Source: Atopsyche davidsoni (taxonomy: Eukaryota > Arthropoda > Insecta > Trichoptera > Hydrobiosidae). Taken from it: a stretch of 64,000 nucleotides of DNA. The stretch covers positions 11,904,001 to 11,968,000 of the forward strand of contig JAILWY010000012.1 in the NCBI GenBank assembly GCA_022113835.1, in the 5' to 3' direction. Below the pieces are notes generated by a model. The model had not been told where the DNA came from and did not search any database. It saw nothing but the letters and a program-made list of their open reading frames with translations. Position numbers and translations under genes: made by a program. This document shows positions 41,466 to 54,289 of this stretch, one piece after another. Position 1 is the stretch's first letter. The number at the start of each line of letters is the position of its first letter.

Positions 41466-42589
41466 GGAAGAATTTGAAAATCAAATATATATCCCCCAGG
41501 TCCCAAATTTGAAGCAATTTTTATCTAAATAAAATAATGATAAAAATATTCTATATCAATTTTACATATAAAAAAATATTCTCTTTTTTACCACTAGTCA
41601 ATATTGAAATATTGACAAGCCTTATAAAATTAAAAAATAGAAATAATTGAAATATTAAAGTTATGTATAAACCGACCACTTATTAAACATCAGACCCACA
41701 AAAAATCTACATTAATATGACTTAAAACTTTAAATTTAAAAATGGTTTTAATTAAAAAATATATATTCTTTTCAGTTCATAATTGGTTTTATAGTGCAGT
41801 TAATCTACATGAAAATTGTTTTATTAACGTGTCTATTAAATATTTTTAAAATGAAAATCATACTCAAAAGTCCATTAGCTCTAACAAATCCATTCACTGT
41901 GAAATACTTATACCTTAAATGATAAGTCATGCTAAAGAATAAAATAAATTTACTTCTATAAAAACAAATCTCATCTCAACCCCAGATCAGATCAATCTTA
42001 ATTATTTGGAAGATAAGAGAATTTCTTGACGAAGAGTGTCATCTAAGAAAAGGAAAATATCAGGAGAGATACGCTGGAAAGTTGTTCGTCACATTGCAGA
42101 CTAACCAGTCAATTTTTTTGGGACAAACAGAAAATAAAATTGTTTAAAAAAAGCCTTTCTGATTCTTCGTATTGTTTTTCATATTAAACCTTTGTCTTTT
42201 TCATTGCAAGCTTGAATTATTTTATCGTTATATCTTATTTGCAATTAGTATTTTGTAACAGTGAGGAGGTATTTCGATTCAGTATTTTTTTGAGGTCTAT
42301 TAGTGTAGCAGCACTAATAGACTAGGACTAAGGACTAAATTATAATTTTATTAGTAGTGTTATTTATTTAATTGTTATATAATTTTTTTATGTTATTTAT
42401 TTTGATTTTGAAGATCATTTTTATAATTTAAAGTTAAAAGTAAATTTTAAAACTGATGAAGATTCACTAAAAACCTACGCATAAAGTATACACTCCACAT
42501 TTTATTATTTGCTGGTATTGCTTTGTTTAAAATTGATTTATATTATTTAATTAATGTAATTTCTTTGGATAGAAATACGAGTTACAAAT
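41466..42589. other. AT-rich spacer
   Basis: About 1.1 kb, no gene visible. Confidence 0.4.
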
Positions 42590-42735
42590 GAAAGACAAAC
42601 ATTACTTTAAGCCGAAAACGTAATTTCAAGCACATAAAATATACCCTTGAAGTCTCATGCGGGATTTTGAACCCTTAACCTGTTGCGTAGCAACCGTAAC
42701 CAACCAGCCCGTGCCTAAAGGGTGACACGTGAAAA
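42590..42735 (-). mobile_element. SINE-like piece with tRNA-type promoter boxes
   Basis: On the minus strand GGCTGGTTGG (A-box-like) is followed about 30 bp later by GGTTCAAAATCCC (42673-42661), close to the Pol III B box GGTTCGANNCC. The sequence then runs into non-tRNA DNA. That layout fits a tRNA-derived SINE rather than a tRNA gene, because no acceptor stem closes. Family not identified; limits approximate. Confidence 0.4.
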
Positions 42736-44334
42736 AATATTACTACCAGCATACAAGGAAAAGTAGCATGAGCTGTGAATGTAATTTATTTAATAAATGA
42801 CATGAAAGGAAGCGTGATGGATAGAAGGAGCTTAATTAAACCATGGAATTTCAGATACTCACGCGTATTTAATTTGTTACGAAGTAATATTCGTAGAATT
42901 ATTCATTATTTTCAACAAAGCAAAAAGTCAAATGCCTATGGAAGCTACAGAGATTAATTTTGAGAGCCAATTTTTACCTGAAATAGACTTTATGAAAACC
43001 AATAGCTTATTTTGATTTGAAAATGTAAAACTCAATATAAAAATGCCTTTGTCTGAAGAGTATTGACTTACGGATAGCTTTTACAACATTTTTTATTTAA
43101 TTTTCAACGTGGATTAATAATAAAAATACTCTTAAAAAGAAAATTCTCTGTTATAAAAACATTTTTTATTTATTAACGATCGACCTTCAAAGAATGATGA
43201 AATGTTAGGCAAGCCAGTCAAATTAAATTTCGATGAAAGAGTATTAAGGAAACAAAGATGTTTATTCCAAACTGACATTAGTTCAAACATGTATATAACG
43301 ATTTAAATTTTCGCTTAGTAACAGAGTCGTAATAGTTCAATTGGCTAAAACGCCAAACTGCGATGAATGTGAAAGTGTGTGCGTTGGCACACACTTTTGT
43401 TTCAATAAATAAATTTTTGAGGATATTCTTCTTCGTTATATGTCAATCGATTATCTAAAAAAAAATTATATATGTTTACAAAAAAAATATTGATTGGCTG
43501 TGTTTAATTTGAAGTGAACGATCATATACTCGTAATAGAAACAAAAAAAAAACAAAGCTATATATATAATAAGAATTACATTTACCTATTTATTTTAAAA
43601 TCAAGTAATTATATATTTTTCCAGTTCTTAATTTACACTTTATGTAGACATTTTCATAACATTGTTATGCTTTATTGTGTAAAATAAGAACACCGTGCAC
43701 TTAAAAATGTTGTCAGACGTTTTATTTTAAATTATTTGAATTATATTTATAGCAGTTAAATGTTAGTCAGATGGTTTCAGCGTTTTCCACAAGGGAGGTG
43801 CGAGTTTGTCCCCCGCGGCATGAAGTTATTGTTCTGATGACATAAGCAAATTGATGAGTCTCAGTAACTGGGCTGTAAACACTGTAATATACTAAATGTC
43901 TGCATGTTCACAACAACTCGCAAACCATGCTTCATACATGGTATCATTCTGAAAAGGGACACTGGGTATCATTTTTCAATAACAAACGTTTAATTGTACG
44001 GTATTTTTAAAAAATAAAACTCAGAGCATTTAAAAATGAAAGCGGATGTGTTTTGTTTGATATTTCTGTACCATTCGACACATTGTGTACAGCGAAATAA
44101 CAGGTTACTTGCCTCAAGGAGAACTGAAGAATTATATATCCTACTTGGAGACAACTTTTAATTTTTAATATTATTCTTACACAATAGAAAATTTAAAAAA
44201 ATTGTTGAACTCGGTTTCAAAGACAAGAAGCAACACTATAAATACCCTGATGGCAAAATTGTAGTATTGGTTCAAAATGCTCCTAGTCACGAATTGAATA
44301 ATATTTTGAACCCATGACATTAAATATCATCAGA
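42736..44334. other. AT-rich spacer with one tRNA-like and hairpin segment
   Basis: No gene. At 43333-43397 an A-box-like word TAGTTCAATTGG is followed by a perfect 11-bp stem AAAGTGTGTGC/GCACACACTTT (43372-43382 and 43387-43397, loop GTTG). There is no B box, so no tRNA is called. Confidence 0.35.
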
Positions 44335-44530
44335 TTTGTGAGCCCGGATGAGACTCCAGTGCTCGTTCATAGCCGGAGTTATTTCCCCGTCAATCTGCGC
44401 CCGGTACCGAGGGCTCGCGGGGCGAGGAGTTGGCCGTGTTTGTCCAATTGATTGCTCCGCCAAGTACACCTGAGCTCATTTATTTTAAAATCGGGGTCTT
44501 GTGCCGCGCAAATACAACATTCTGGCATCT
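44335..44530. promoter_or_regulatory. GC-rich island
   Basis: A 195-bp block including CGCCCGGTACCGAGGGC and CTCGCGGGGCGAGGAG. Both strands carry open frames across it, with no splice context. Candidate non-coding element. Confidence 0.3.
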
Positions 44531-45889
44531 TTATGTCGGTGTTCCGGAACTTTATGTTTATTCTGATCTCATTAGTGAAAATAAACACTCACCTGATCAA
44601 CTAATCAGCGAGATCTACAATTTGTCTAGTCAAACGGGAGAAAAATATGTTTGCGTCAGATTTTCAATTTCAGACATCGTTTTTACGTTAAAAATTATAA
44701 TTTTAGATTGAATTGTGTACTTCAAAACTTTTAACAATTGTATATGTATTTTTATAGCTGAATAAATTAAAATAATTTTTTTTATGAAAAAATATTAAAC
44801 GCCTAAATAGCAAGTCCGTGTTTTACTTGTGTGCTACTAATAAAGCCTCCATGAATCACTTTACAAGAGTAAGGGATTGTAAAGTTGGAAAAGGGAGATT
44901 TGCACGTGGTTTCGAGAGATTAGTGAAAATTGCGACTGTATTTGTTTTTTCACGTATCTTAAGCCACAGAAAGCCTCTGTAAGTAATTTTTTAAAGAACC
45001 TTTCTATTGAAGCTGGGACTAGAGAATTTGAAAAATATATCTCTGCTCAAAACTGCGCAGATTTACCGTTGGACTGTGAGGTGGTCTTTATTCGTCTATG
45101 TTAGTTATTTAACAGTATTTTTTTGAAATGTTATGATTTTGAACGTGTGATTGTGGATGTATTAATTCAAATCTTCGTGCAAAAGTGAGGTAAATGCTCG
45201 TGTCTTCCTCCTTGAGTGAATTCTACAATGGGCGGGCATTGCATACATGGTCATATATTATTTAAATCAAGTTGCTGAATTCAAGCAGACATTTCACAAT
45301 GCTCCTGAGACAATGTTCACAGAGAGAGCAATCCACTGCAAGAAAATGTGCAACACAAGGGAGCCTCACACTGATATTGAAAATTGTAGATATGCGCTAT
45401 TTCTATTTTAATACTTTATTAAATAAATATATATTTTTTTTAAATACAAAATAATAATTATCTTTCTTTTACCATCTCAACTCAAAAAATATTAAATAAA
45501 TTCTGGTAATTAAACACCAAAAAGTAATTTTTCTTGATGCAGGAGCTGATATTCTAACATTGTTAAGTGTGTATATAATTATATCCTAGACTGCTTTATG
45601 TTGATATTAAATCACCCACATCTCCGTGTTCTATAATAATCTACAGTCTGTGAAGTGCCACGCCAAGTTTACGGTAGTATATAAATTCAGGATAAAAAAC
45701 ATTTACGTAAAAATGATGCAAATTGAAAGTAATTAACATTAACAAAAAAAAATATTATCTGGAATTAATATAACATAAGTAATTTAAAAAAAAAATGTGG
45801 AAATATGATATTAAATTTTAATTTGGATTTCGGAGGATAAAAGCGATGTTGAATAAGAAAGAGCTTCTCATATAGTTATTTCCTCTGGG
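44531..45889. other. AT-rich spacer
   Basis: About 1.4 kb, no gene visible. Confidence 0.4.
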
Positions 45890-46150
45890 GTGTAGCTCGG
45901 CGAAACAAGTTTGGAGGAAACGCGTGGAAATGAAGCGGCCGACAGAGAGCCGGCTTTCGATTCACAAAGCTGCAGTCTCTGACGTCACAAATCACGGGGC
46001 CCGCTGGCTGTTCGGTCGGACCCACAAAAGAAACACAAGGAGACACGGAGAGGTCTCGCCCTACCCTCTACCCTCTACTCTCTGACTCTCCACCCCCCGT
46101 CCCGCACCCCGAGATGGCCTCAAAGGCCATTGATATTCAGATAAGTGTGC
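45890..46150. promoter_or_regulatory. GC-rich island with CRE octamer and polypyrimidine run
   Basis: Contains TGACGTCA at 45980-45987, then GGGGCCCGCTGGC, and ends in a polypyrimidine run (about 46060-46110) made of CTCTAC/CCCTAC-type words. Candidate regulatory element or short promoter. No transcript start can be assigned. Confidence 0.35.
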
Positions 46151-46584
46151 CCCCGGGTCGTTTGATTACGTTACGAAAATATGAGATTTTTGATATAAGA
46201 CGTCTTCATTTTTGCGCATCCTTGAAGTTTTTGAAATATTAATTATTTTAAATAAGAAAAATGTTTTTCGGCTGCTATTAATATCTGATGTGAGGCAGGC
46301 TGCCTACGGTATTGCGCACTCTGTAAACTCACACGTAATATTTCAAAGGCATTATTCGCTACGACTTGTGTCTTAAAGATATTTTGTCTGAGAGCACACG
46401 AACTTCATAAAACAGATCTATTTATAAGAGAACTCATTCACTCTAAGCACCGATCCTTTTATTCAAACCCGTAGCGTGTCATAGGTGAATAATGTAGGTA
46501 TACGTGTAAGCTCCTTATGCTAAGCCGAGATCTTCTAAGTTTCGCAGAATGAAAAAGTAAGAGAATTGAAATATGTTTTTAGTT

Positions 46585-46810
46585 AGGTGCTCTCTGGAAC
46601 TTGCGCGATATTGAAAAACTTTCAGTCTGAGCCTTTTGGCGCACCTCGCGACATGCCCGAGTTTGTCCATTCTCAAATGTCAATAGCCTCATCCAGAGCT
46701 ACTTTTCCTTCGAAGATGATTGTTTTCGACATTATTCCAGGCTTTACTTCTTTGATATTTGCATTCTTGATGGGTCGTTACACCAAATTGAGTCTAGCCG
46801 GGCATGTTTG
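46585..46810. promoter_or_regulatory. Moderately GC-rich island with POU octamer
   Basis: About 225 bp with GGCGCACCTCGCGACATGCC and ATTTGCAT at 46757-46764. A 74-codon frame on the plus strand has no known domain. Regulatory or ancient repeat; undecided. Confidence 0.25.
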
Positions 46811-47214
46811 ATATATTATTTCGTAACTCTAAACTATTAATCGTTGATATTGATCGTTCAGCTTAAAATAAACACATATTCGAACGAGAGTTATAAAACG
46901 AGAGTTTAAAAATATATCAAGTTTGAGTATTCAAATATTACATCTATTATTCTGATAATTATTGTAATATAAAACTTCAAATACCTTTAATATTTATTAC
47001 AGGTAAGATTCGCCGAAATACAGCCTCCAAGGCAAAGGTAAATATTTTTCAGTTAATTAAAAAATGGGTCGCCATCAAAAAAAAAAATTGAGGCGTATTT
47101 TGAGCAGCGATAAGCGGATCCCTCTTGGACGAGGAATATTTGTATTTTGATTAAAATGACAAACTCAGTTTTCTTCTTTGAAAGCCATAGATAAAGAATT
47201 TAATAAGTTTTGAT
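46811..47214. other. AT-rich spacer
   Basis: No gene visible. Confidence 0.4.
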
Positions 47215-47580
47215 TTATTCCCCAGCGACCGGAGAATTTCCCTTTTGTATTTTAATGGAAAGCTACGATAATGTCTCAGCCGAATTTGAATAAATCTACA
47301 TCTCTATTTATATTTAGTTATCATTTATTTTGCGCCATTGTTTGGCCCCTGCTCGCTTTCAATTGACATTCTGTCGGAGGTGAAACAACACATCAAAATA
47401 CGGAGGGACTTCTGTAATTACTTGGGCTGTAATTCCGCCGGCCGCTGCGTGGACGGAACTTCACAAGAAAGGTGTCATTCATCAAATACTTGATTATAAT
47501 TCCTCAGCCTGCATTAAAGCGACAGGGGAATGCTTACTTTAATTGCTAATAAAACTTGAGAAATATGCCCCTTGTGCTCG
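47215..47580. promoter_or_regulatory. Island with GCGCCATTG and CCGCCGGCCGC
   Basis: Contains TGCGCCATTGTTTGGCCCC, TTCCGCCGGCCGCTGCG and ACTTTAATTGCTAATAAA, the same mix of GC words and homeodomain-like AT cores as the neighbouring islands. No exon supported. Confidence 0.3.
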
Positions 47581-48639
47581 AGTAAATTTACATAATATTC
47601 TTACTTATTTAAAACTGATTACTTTTTAATAAACTATATTCTGGAAAAATGACGTATTTATTTTAAAAATAATTATATTTATTTGAATGAGGTGCATTGA
47701 AAGTAATGTTTTTTTTATAAGGATATTTAGTGTTAGGAGAGAAACTTAATTTTTCATTTAAATATATTGATTGGGTCTCACCATTTGAGCAAAGTTTGTG
47801 ATCATTTTATTGATTAGATAAAGGCAGAATAAAATAATGGAAAATTGACAAAAGACCAGTTTACAGTAGTCTTATAAATATTAGTGTTTTGGGAAATTTA
47901 TCAATTCTGATGTGTCTGCTGACACATACTTATAAAAAGTATGCCGCATACGCAATGGTGTCTTCTATTAGCTTTATTATTATAAGAATAGGGAGTTCAT
48001 TACACTATTTCCCCAAAAAAAAACAATAAAAAGTGTTCTAAATAACTAAGCAATTTTCTTTATAATTTACATTATTTTCACGAGTGAATACGTTAAGGCT
48101 TCGTAAATTGTGTTATCGTTATTTTAATAATGTAGAAAAACAGAACTACACGTTTTAAAATTATAATGAATTTAAAGCACAGACTTTAATTTACCGGGCA
48201 AATCTAATTATTTCCTACTTCGAATAGTAAAATGTTTTCAATTAAAAATATTGATTTATTTGTCGGTATAGCAATTCAAATAATATAATTATGTCACAAA
48301 ATTAACGTGCACTAAATAAATTTGTATGCGTTAATACGTTCGTGTATGTTTTAATTAGATTTTTATGATATTAACATTCAAATAGAAAATTTAAATACAA
48401 GCAATTTCAAATATGCAATACAATTATATTTAAAGCATCTATCAAATAAAAAAACTAAAAACACCATTAATAAATCAACGTGGAAAGTAAAACAACCTAA
48501 TCAAATTTTAATATCTTATAATTATAGAACTCCTGGTTATCTACGTGTAATCAGATTCTTGTTACCAAATTAGCATTAAGTATCATTCTGTGAGTTTTAG
48601 GGGGTGATTTTCTGCGTGTAGTGTACACACACGTAGCCT
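47581..48639. other. AT-rich spacer
   Basis: About 1.1 kb with no gene visible. Confidence 0.4.
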
Positions 48640-48870
48640 GTGTTTTTAGATTCACCCCCTCTTGAAAATTATACCATCTTTGCAAATTATCTAGCGGGGG
48701 TCCCCGAGTCGGGCGTCCTTTAGCGCTCCTCCCCGCGAGGCCCGCCAATAACTAATTGGAGATAAGAGCGAATCGGAACGCGTCACCACGAGCATCGACA
48801 AACAGGCAAGATTACGACGTCATATCCGCGGTAATGAGGCCAACGACTCGAACGGGCCTGGTTAATAGCA
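48640..48870. promoter_or_regulatory. GC-rich island with ACGTCAT
   Basis: Contains AGCGGGGGTCCCCGAG, CCTCCCCGCGAGGCCCG and a near-CRE ACGACGTCAT, followed by CCGCGGTAATGAGG. Candidate regulatory element. Confidence 0.3.
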
Positions 48871-49364
48871 AAAATATATTTAATTATTTAAATGTATTAT
48901 TGAAGGTTAACCACAACTTTTGAATGTGATGACTGACACAACTGACAACCAATCGGTAACATATCAATAGCGTCTTCGTTTGCACTGTTTATTACAAAAC
49001 TATCAATAAAAAAAAAAAACCCACAGTAAGAGGAAAGCATTGGCTAGTCAGTTGGGTAGCGGCGAACGAGTACAGTTATAACTTTTAGAGTTTATTGTAA
49101 TATATAATGATGTAAATTATTGTGTTACGCATTAATTATTATCGATTCAGTACACATAAGAATAATGTTTAGTAATTGTATATACCGTCCAAAACATTTA
49201 TTTTCTCACTAAGGCAATCGATAGAGTGAGTAAAAAATCCTAATACCATTGAAAAAAATGATTTCTCAAAAATTTACTTTATTGTAAAAACCCCCACATT
49301 TAGAAAATAATATTGGAAACTGTCTGCAAATAAAAAAAACGCAGTTTAAGATCTACATATAACG

Positions 49365-49515
49365 TTGTGCATGGCTGCAGCGGGTCCTGTAATCTCAACA
49401 GCCTCGTCCAACCGCCGCCGCCGCCCGAGGCCTGCATAAATATTCCGCAACAAACTGCGGCACCCGGGAATATTCCACTGCCAAAGCTGCAGGCAAGGAG
49501 AAGGGGTCTGGGAAT
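49365..49515. promoter_or_regulatory. GC-rich island with CCG triplet run
   Basis: A short block with CAACCGCCGCCGCCGCCCG and CTGCGGCACCCGGGAATATT. Open frames on both strands reflect composition. No splice evidence. Confidence 0.3.
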
Positions 49516-49954
49516 CAGGACAAAAATCAAGGATAACAACGTTGCAAGAACTCGTGTAAGGGATACGGCCTAAGATTAGAGAAGTAACATTGTAAATAAA
49601 TGAAAACACGAAGAAAAAATACTCTACACGCGTGTCTTGTAGAGAATGAAACCAATTTGTTTTTTCATTTTATTATATTTTTTAATGTTGTATGATGTTA
49701 GTTTGAACTTAAAACTACTATTCGTGAATACGAGTTGAATGCAAACAAAATATATATTCAGATTAAGTGAAAGTAACTGATAAATAATTTTTTTCTAGTT
49801 TGGCCAATACAAAAAAAATACAAATGACATAATGAATATCATCATAACAGTTGATAAATAAACGGTTCACGTATTTATTGAGAAATACAAGCTGTAACAA
49901 TCAGTAAACAATAGATGATAAGTTGGTAAGCAATAAATTCACGGGGAAAGATAG

Positions 49955-50170
49955 ATCCGGGCTATGCATTTTGTCTATGATGTAATCCGTAATGGATGGC
50001 CTCTCACCTGGCAGGTGTCAGTCGTGAGATTACAAGTCTCGCCCCGCGCCCCTCGCCCCTCGCCCCTCGCCCCTCACCCCCGCACCCCCGCGGACGCACC
50101 TTCCGTTTATTACGGCGGAAGGGACCGTCGTAAAACCATCTTGGGTGTCGATATAGGAGAATTGATTATT
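49955..50170. promoter_or_regulatory. GC-rich island with C-rich tandem repeat
   Basis: Holds the CGCCCCT tandem (50047-50074), then CACCCCCGCACCCCCGCGG, TTATTACGGCGGAAGG and CGTCGTAAAACC, the last resembling an Abd-B-type TTTACGAC site on the minus strand. Confidence 0.35.
50047..50074. repeat. Four perfect copies of CGCCCCT
   Basis: Four head-to-tail 7-bp units without a mismatch, flanked by near copies. The complementary strand is AGGGGCG, a G-rich array. Confidence 0.95.
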
Positions 50171-50604
50171 TCCCGAATCCGAATAAAATGCAATATTTTG
50201 TACACCGTCCTTATTTACTTATCGAATCACGACTTACATATGTGCGAAAATAACTTATTGATCATTACTTTTATTATTGTATAATATTCCATTTTATTAT
50301 AAATCACTACTAAGAAAATGATAAAAATAATAATGATGTTTAAAGAAAGCAGTTTTAATTATTTATTAACGATATTAATAAATAAAATCTAGTATAATAG
50401 CTAAATTCGCATAGTAACTACTGTATAAGTTATTTCTGTTTTAACTGCTAATTTGTAAGATTAAAAAGTTATTTCAATATGAGTATGCAAACTTGCTCTT
50501 CTGGCGTTTTAAATATGATACTTCTCAAGGGTAAAAGCTCACTCTGTCAAATTTTTATATAAAAATATATCGACACAATTATTGCGAACATCAGGAAGTC
50601 AATA

Positions 50605-50780
50605 TAGACCTTCGGCCTTGCAGTGTGTAGCTCCGGGAAGTCTCCTGGAGTAATCACTCCTCGCTGCGAGATGACTTGCAGTGCACTCGATCGCTGTCTT
50701 ATCTAGCAGCTACTAAGCCGTAAAGCACCGTTGGCATTGCGCCTGGCACACCCAGTACAAAGGATGCATTTCTTACGTGC
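50605..50780. promoter_or_regulatory. Moderately GC-rich island
   Basis: Contains CTCCGGGAAGTCTCCTGGAG, GCGAGATGACTTGCAGTGC and a GCGCCTGGCACACCC block. No coding sense. Candidate regulatory element. Confidence 0.3.
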
Positions 50781-51224
50781 TCGTATATTTTTTATAAATT
50801 TTCGTCTAATCAAGACTAATGCGTTGCTTTAAGAAGAGTAATGCCACTTTAAAGATGCTGTATTAAATAGTATTAAAAAAACGCACGAGCAATGGTTGTT
50901 TGCAATATTATGGAGAGGTAAAATACGGTTGCAGCGACCGACTGTCTTCAAAAATATTTGCTTTATCGATATTTGTAAGTTAAAATCTTGACCTCTTTTA
51001 CTTAAAAAAAACATTGAATGAAGCGAAAAAATTATATATAGCTCGGATACTTGTCATGCCGTACTAACCGAGAGTTACGAGAAAATTAAAAGTGCGCATT
51101 AAAACAAAGCTCGAAAAAGCATTAAAAATAATCAGCACCACAAACAAAACAAAGAATAACAAAAGTAATTATTTGATCCTAAATAATCGTTTAAAGTGAA
51201 ATTGATTGTGCGGGGAGAATACCA

Positions 51225-51520
51225 AGGAGCGACTAAAAGATTCTTAAGTCCATCTCATCAGGCAGAATGATGGTCTCATTTAAGCGACCAAACGAGAAGA
51301 TAGGGAAAGCGAAATGGTCTAATTTGGCAAATTGAAACAAGCGGCGAGCGGCCGCTTAGGCGCCATGTCCGCCGCCGAGGGCTCTCGCCGCCATTGCTCG
51401 CTGCCTACATATTAAAAGATAAAAAACTTACAGCCCGGAATACTGGCCCGGCGAGAGCGTAACTAGTGATGTCCAGCGGAACCGTTGCCGAGCCGGCCTA
51501 GCCTACTGATAAGGACTGGA
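51225..51520. promoter_or_regulatory. GC-rich island with clustered GCCAT motifs
   Basis: Within about 60 bp there are GGCGCCATG and CCGCCATTG, plus CTCTCGCCGCC and AGCGGCCGCTTAGG. GCCAT together with GA-rich words is the composition of Drosophila Polycomb response elements, bound by Pho. That function is only inferred. Confidence 0.35.
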
Positions 51521-52134
51521 ATCTTTTTTTGCCATCTACATACTCATTTTCGCTATTTTCAAGCTGCGCTACTATTTTAAGTAAAGCTTTTGACCAGAAC
51601 ATTACATCAACATAATATTCAGGCAACATAATTACAGCATGTTTTAATCGGATTCTGACGAAAGCACTGGAAGTCTACCATTTTGAAGCGTATTGCAAAG
51701 GAGGTTGCACTGCAAGGGAACTATTTTCTTGTATGGTAAAAAGTAAAAAAAAATTTTTTTTAATAAAACGTGCGAGTTTTAGACGATAACATTGAAATAT
51801 GAAAAAGTACATGTGCACGTAATCATATATTATTACTTGATGAAGTTATTTTGATTCTATACTGTAAGATATGAAACGTTTACAGCATACACTTCGTTCC
51901 AGATAAGAATATCAATGCATTTGTAGATGCTTCTATCCAATCGAGCTTAAAAACGACTAACAACATAATTTTAAAAAAAGAATTTTTTTCGAGAAACTGT
52001 TAAAACGATTTGACCACGTCACTTTCAATTTAATAGGCACCATAATAAATCGGTTTCAGTTCCTGCGACGCACTAAATATATAATTTTATACATCAAGAA
52101 AAATTATTTCGCATATGCTAAAAAATATAACGCT
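51521..52134. other. AT-rich spacer
   Basis: No gene visible. Confidence 0.4.
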
Positions 52135-52440
52135 AATCATAAGCAAATGGGCCGGCCATCAAGGCGGCCCTGGTGGGGCGCGGGGCTGGCCGGGGTGAGC
52201 CCCCTTCTCTCCCCGCCTGAGTGATGGCGCAATAAAGATGTGCCTAATGAATCGCCGGGGCCGCACACTCGCTGTTTATCTGCCCTGGCCTCGCGTGAGC
52301 CCCGCCAGGGCTGCCAAATCACGCGCTGAATACAGATATCATACTTAATGAGCCCCCGCTCGTGTGCCTGCCCTGGCGTGTGCGTAATATCGCCCGGGAT
52401 ATTATCCGGTAATCTTTTCGGAGATGGTTTTGAAGTGTCG
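52135..52440. promoter_or_regulatory. Strongly GC-rich island
   Basis: Starts GGGCCGGCCATCAAGGCGGC and continues with GGGGTGAGCCCCC and TTTATCTGCCCTGGCC. It is one of the most GC-rich non-coding blocks here. The 61-codon minus-strand frame across it has no domain. Confidence 0.35.
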
Positions 52441-52734
52441 CAAGAAAATTTCGGAGAACGCGATTATTTTGAATATTATATTGCTGATGAAAAGTGACGT
52501 ATAAAATTAAATTTGAGCATTAATTTGTGTTTAAGTCTTGGAAATTGAAAACGTGCATGACGGTGATTTCGTTTACACGAAAAAACAAGCAATCCCAATT
52601 ATTTGGTTCGTTTGCTGTAGTAAATAAAAAATATAAACTTGTTGATGAAATCAAAAATTTAAATAAATACCAAATATGTCTTACTGAAATCTGAAATTTC
52701 ATTTCCATAATTTGAGTTCTCCTAATGCGCACCT

Positions 52735-53015
52735 GAAACCTCGGGCATATTCACGGCACATTCAATAGTGCGGCTAGTGGGCGCTTGTGCCGCAATAGGC
52801 GCAACGCGGAACGAGTCTCTTCGAAGTAAGAACCCTTTTTTATGCCATGGGGACCCCTAAATTAAGGGCGATGGCGAAGAGGGCACAAAGAGAAAGAAAA
52901 AAAAGGACACAAAAAACAGACGGAAGATTTATGCAGTCCAGGAATCTTCCCGGCGAGTGATGGGAGAGGACAGTTGACGGACGGGCGAGGGTGCGGGGGG
53001 GCTTTAATTGTTTGC
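52735..53015. promoter_or_regulatory. GC-rich island with GGGCACAAA
   Basis: Includes TGCCGCAATAGGCGC, CCATGGGGACCCCTAAATTA, GGGCACAAA (52881-52889) and GTGCGGGGGGGC. Shares the GGGCACAAA word with two other islands. Confidence 0.35.
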
Positions 53016-54289
53016 TTAGTTTTCTTTCAGAGGCGATTTATATCGAATATAATTTTTTTTACCATTAGTATCGTATTTTAAATATTTTTGATTAAAAATC
53101 TCATAGAAAGTTGTACTGCATTATCGAAAACACAAGTAAGAAATTTTCAATTTAGAAAAAATCTACTCATTTAATAGCTTCAATGAAAGAAGAAATTACA
53201 GTAAATAGTTTAATCTTTGATTGTATATAAGCCGCTTACTAAAGTCTATTTTAACTGACTCAATTCGTTTATTATAATTATAATTAATTTAAGAAATTAA
53301 TCAGAACAAGGTAAGTAACTACATGTATTCGTAAATTTTCATTATATTTTTCTTTTGTTTAATGTTATTCATTTATTTTTCAGTTTAATTTATAATTTAT
53401 TTATATTTTAATAATTTATAATATACATGACGCGAAAAATTAGTAAAAGAAATGATAGATATTGAAAACTCTATTTTGAATTATTATTTTTTTCAATTTC
53501 ATGGTATAATAAAACATAGAGCTTGATAAGTCGTATGTATTTTTGGATTATGAAATAATACTCTACTCTAGTATTTATTCTATTATACTGAGAAAAAACC
53601 ATTACCGTATACAGTATCATAACCAACAAGATTATATGATACGCATTGTATATAAAATCTTAGTGATTTCAAAGGAAAAAATCTCGTTTTCTCATAATAA
53701 GATAAGGTTGTTATCAAATCATTTTCAAACAAGAATATTATCTTCACATATTGATTATATATATGAATACATTAAATTGTGTAGGTTTAAATTGTGAAAA
53801 CTTAATATGAACAAAAGTTTTTTAAGAAAAATAGCATTATTAAAACCATTACTGTAAATTTACAAATAACGTAACCCTAAGGAAGAAGCTTGTTTTGAAC
53901 GTATGGTTCATACTTTGTAGTCTTGTGTAAAATAAAATAATCTTTTTAAACGTAAACTTAATCACAATGTAACCTGAACGATACATGAGGGTTTTATAAT
54001 CTAAAACTGAAAATATTGGGACAATTACTGAGATACGTCTAGTGGTATGGTCACAATCTAAAAATATTTTTTTAGCATAAATAATATGTTATAATCGAAT
54101 ATTAAATGTACATCGGTCGTTAACCTATCGAAATTATATAATCAGATATATCATATTTTTTATTCATCAGGTATTATCGTTCGTCTTTTGACTGACCGTT
54201 TACAATACCAAATCCGATCACAATATCTCTTATATTCAAACATTTTCCATTCAGCCCATAGCCCATGGGGCCCAGCCCAGCCTAACTAA
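53016..54289. other. AT-rich spacer
   Basis: About 1.3 kb, no gene visible. Confidence 0.4.

Noticed and set aside
43333..43397. tRNA gene
   Set aside because: A-box-like word present but no B box and no closing acceptor stem.
43372..43397. Intrinsic (Rho-independent) terminator
   Set aside because: The stem followed by T-rich DNA looks like one, but this is eukaryotic chromosomal DNA.
44430..44711. 93-codon plus-strand frame
   Set aside because: Begins in a GC-rich island and runs into AT-rich spacer; no family signature.
46587..46811. 74-codon plus-strand frame
   Set aside because: No domain, no splice context; contains a POU octamer and looks like regulatory DNA.
50047..50110. CRISPR-like or telomeric repeat
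   Set aside because: A simple 7-bp tandem without spacers, and not the insect TTAGG unit.
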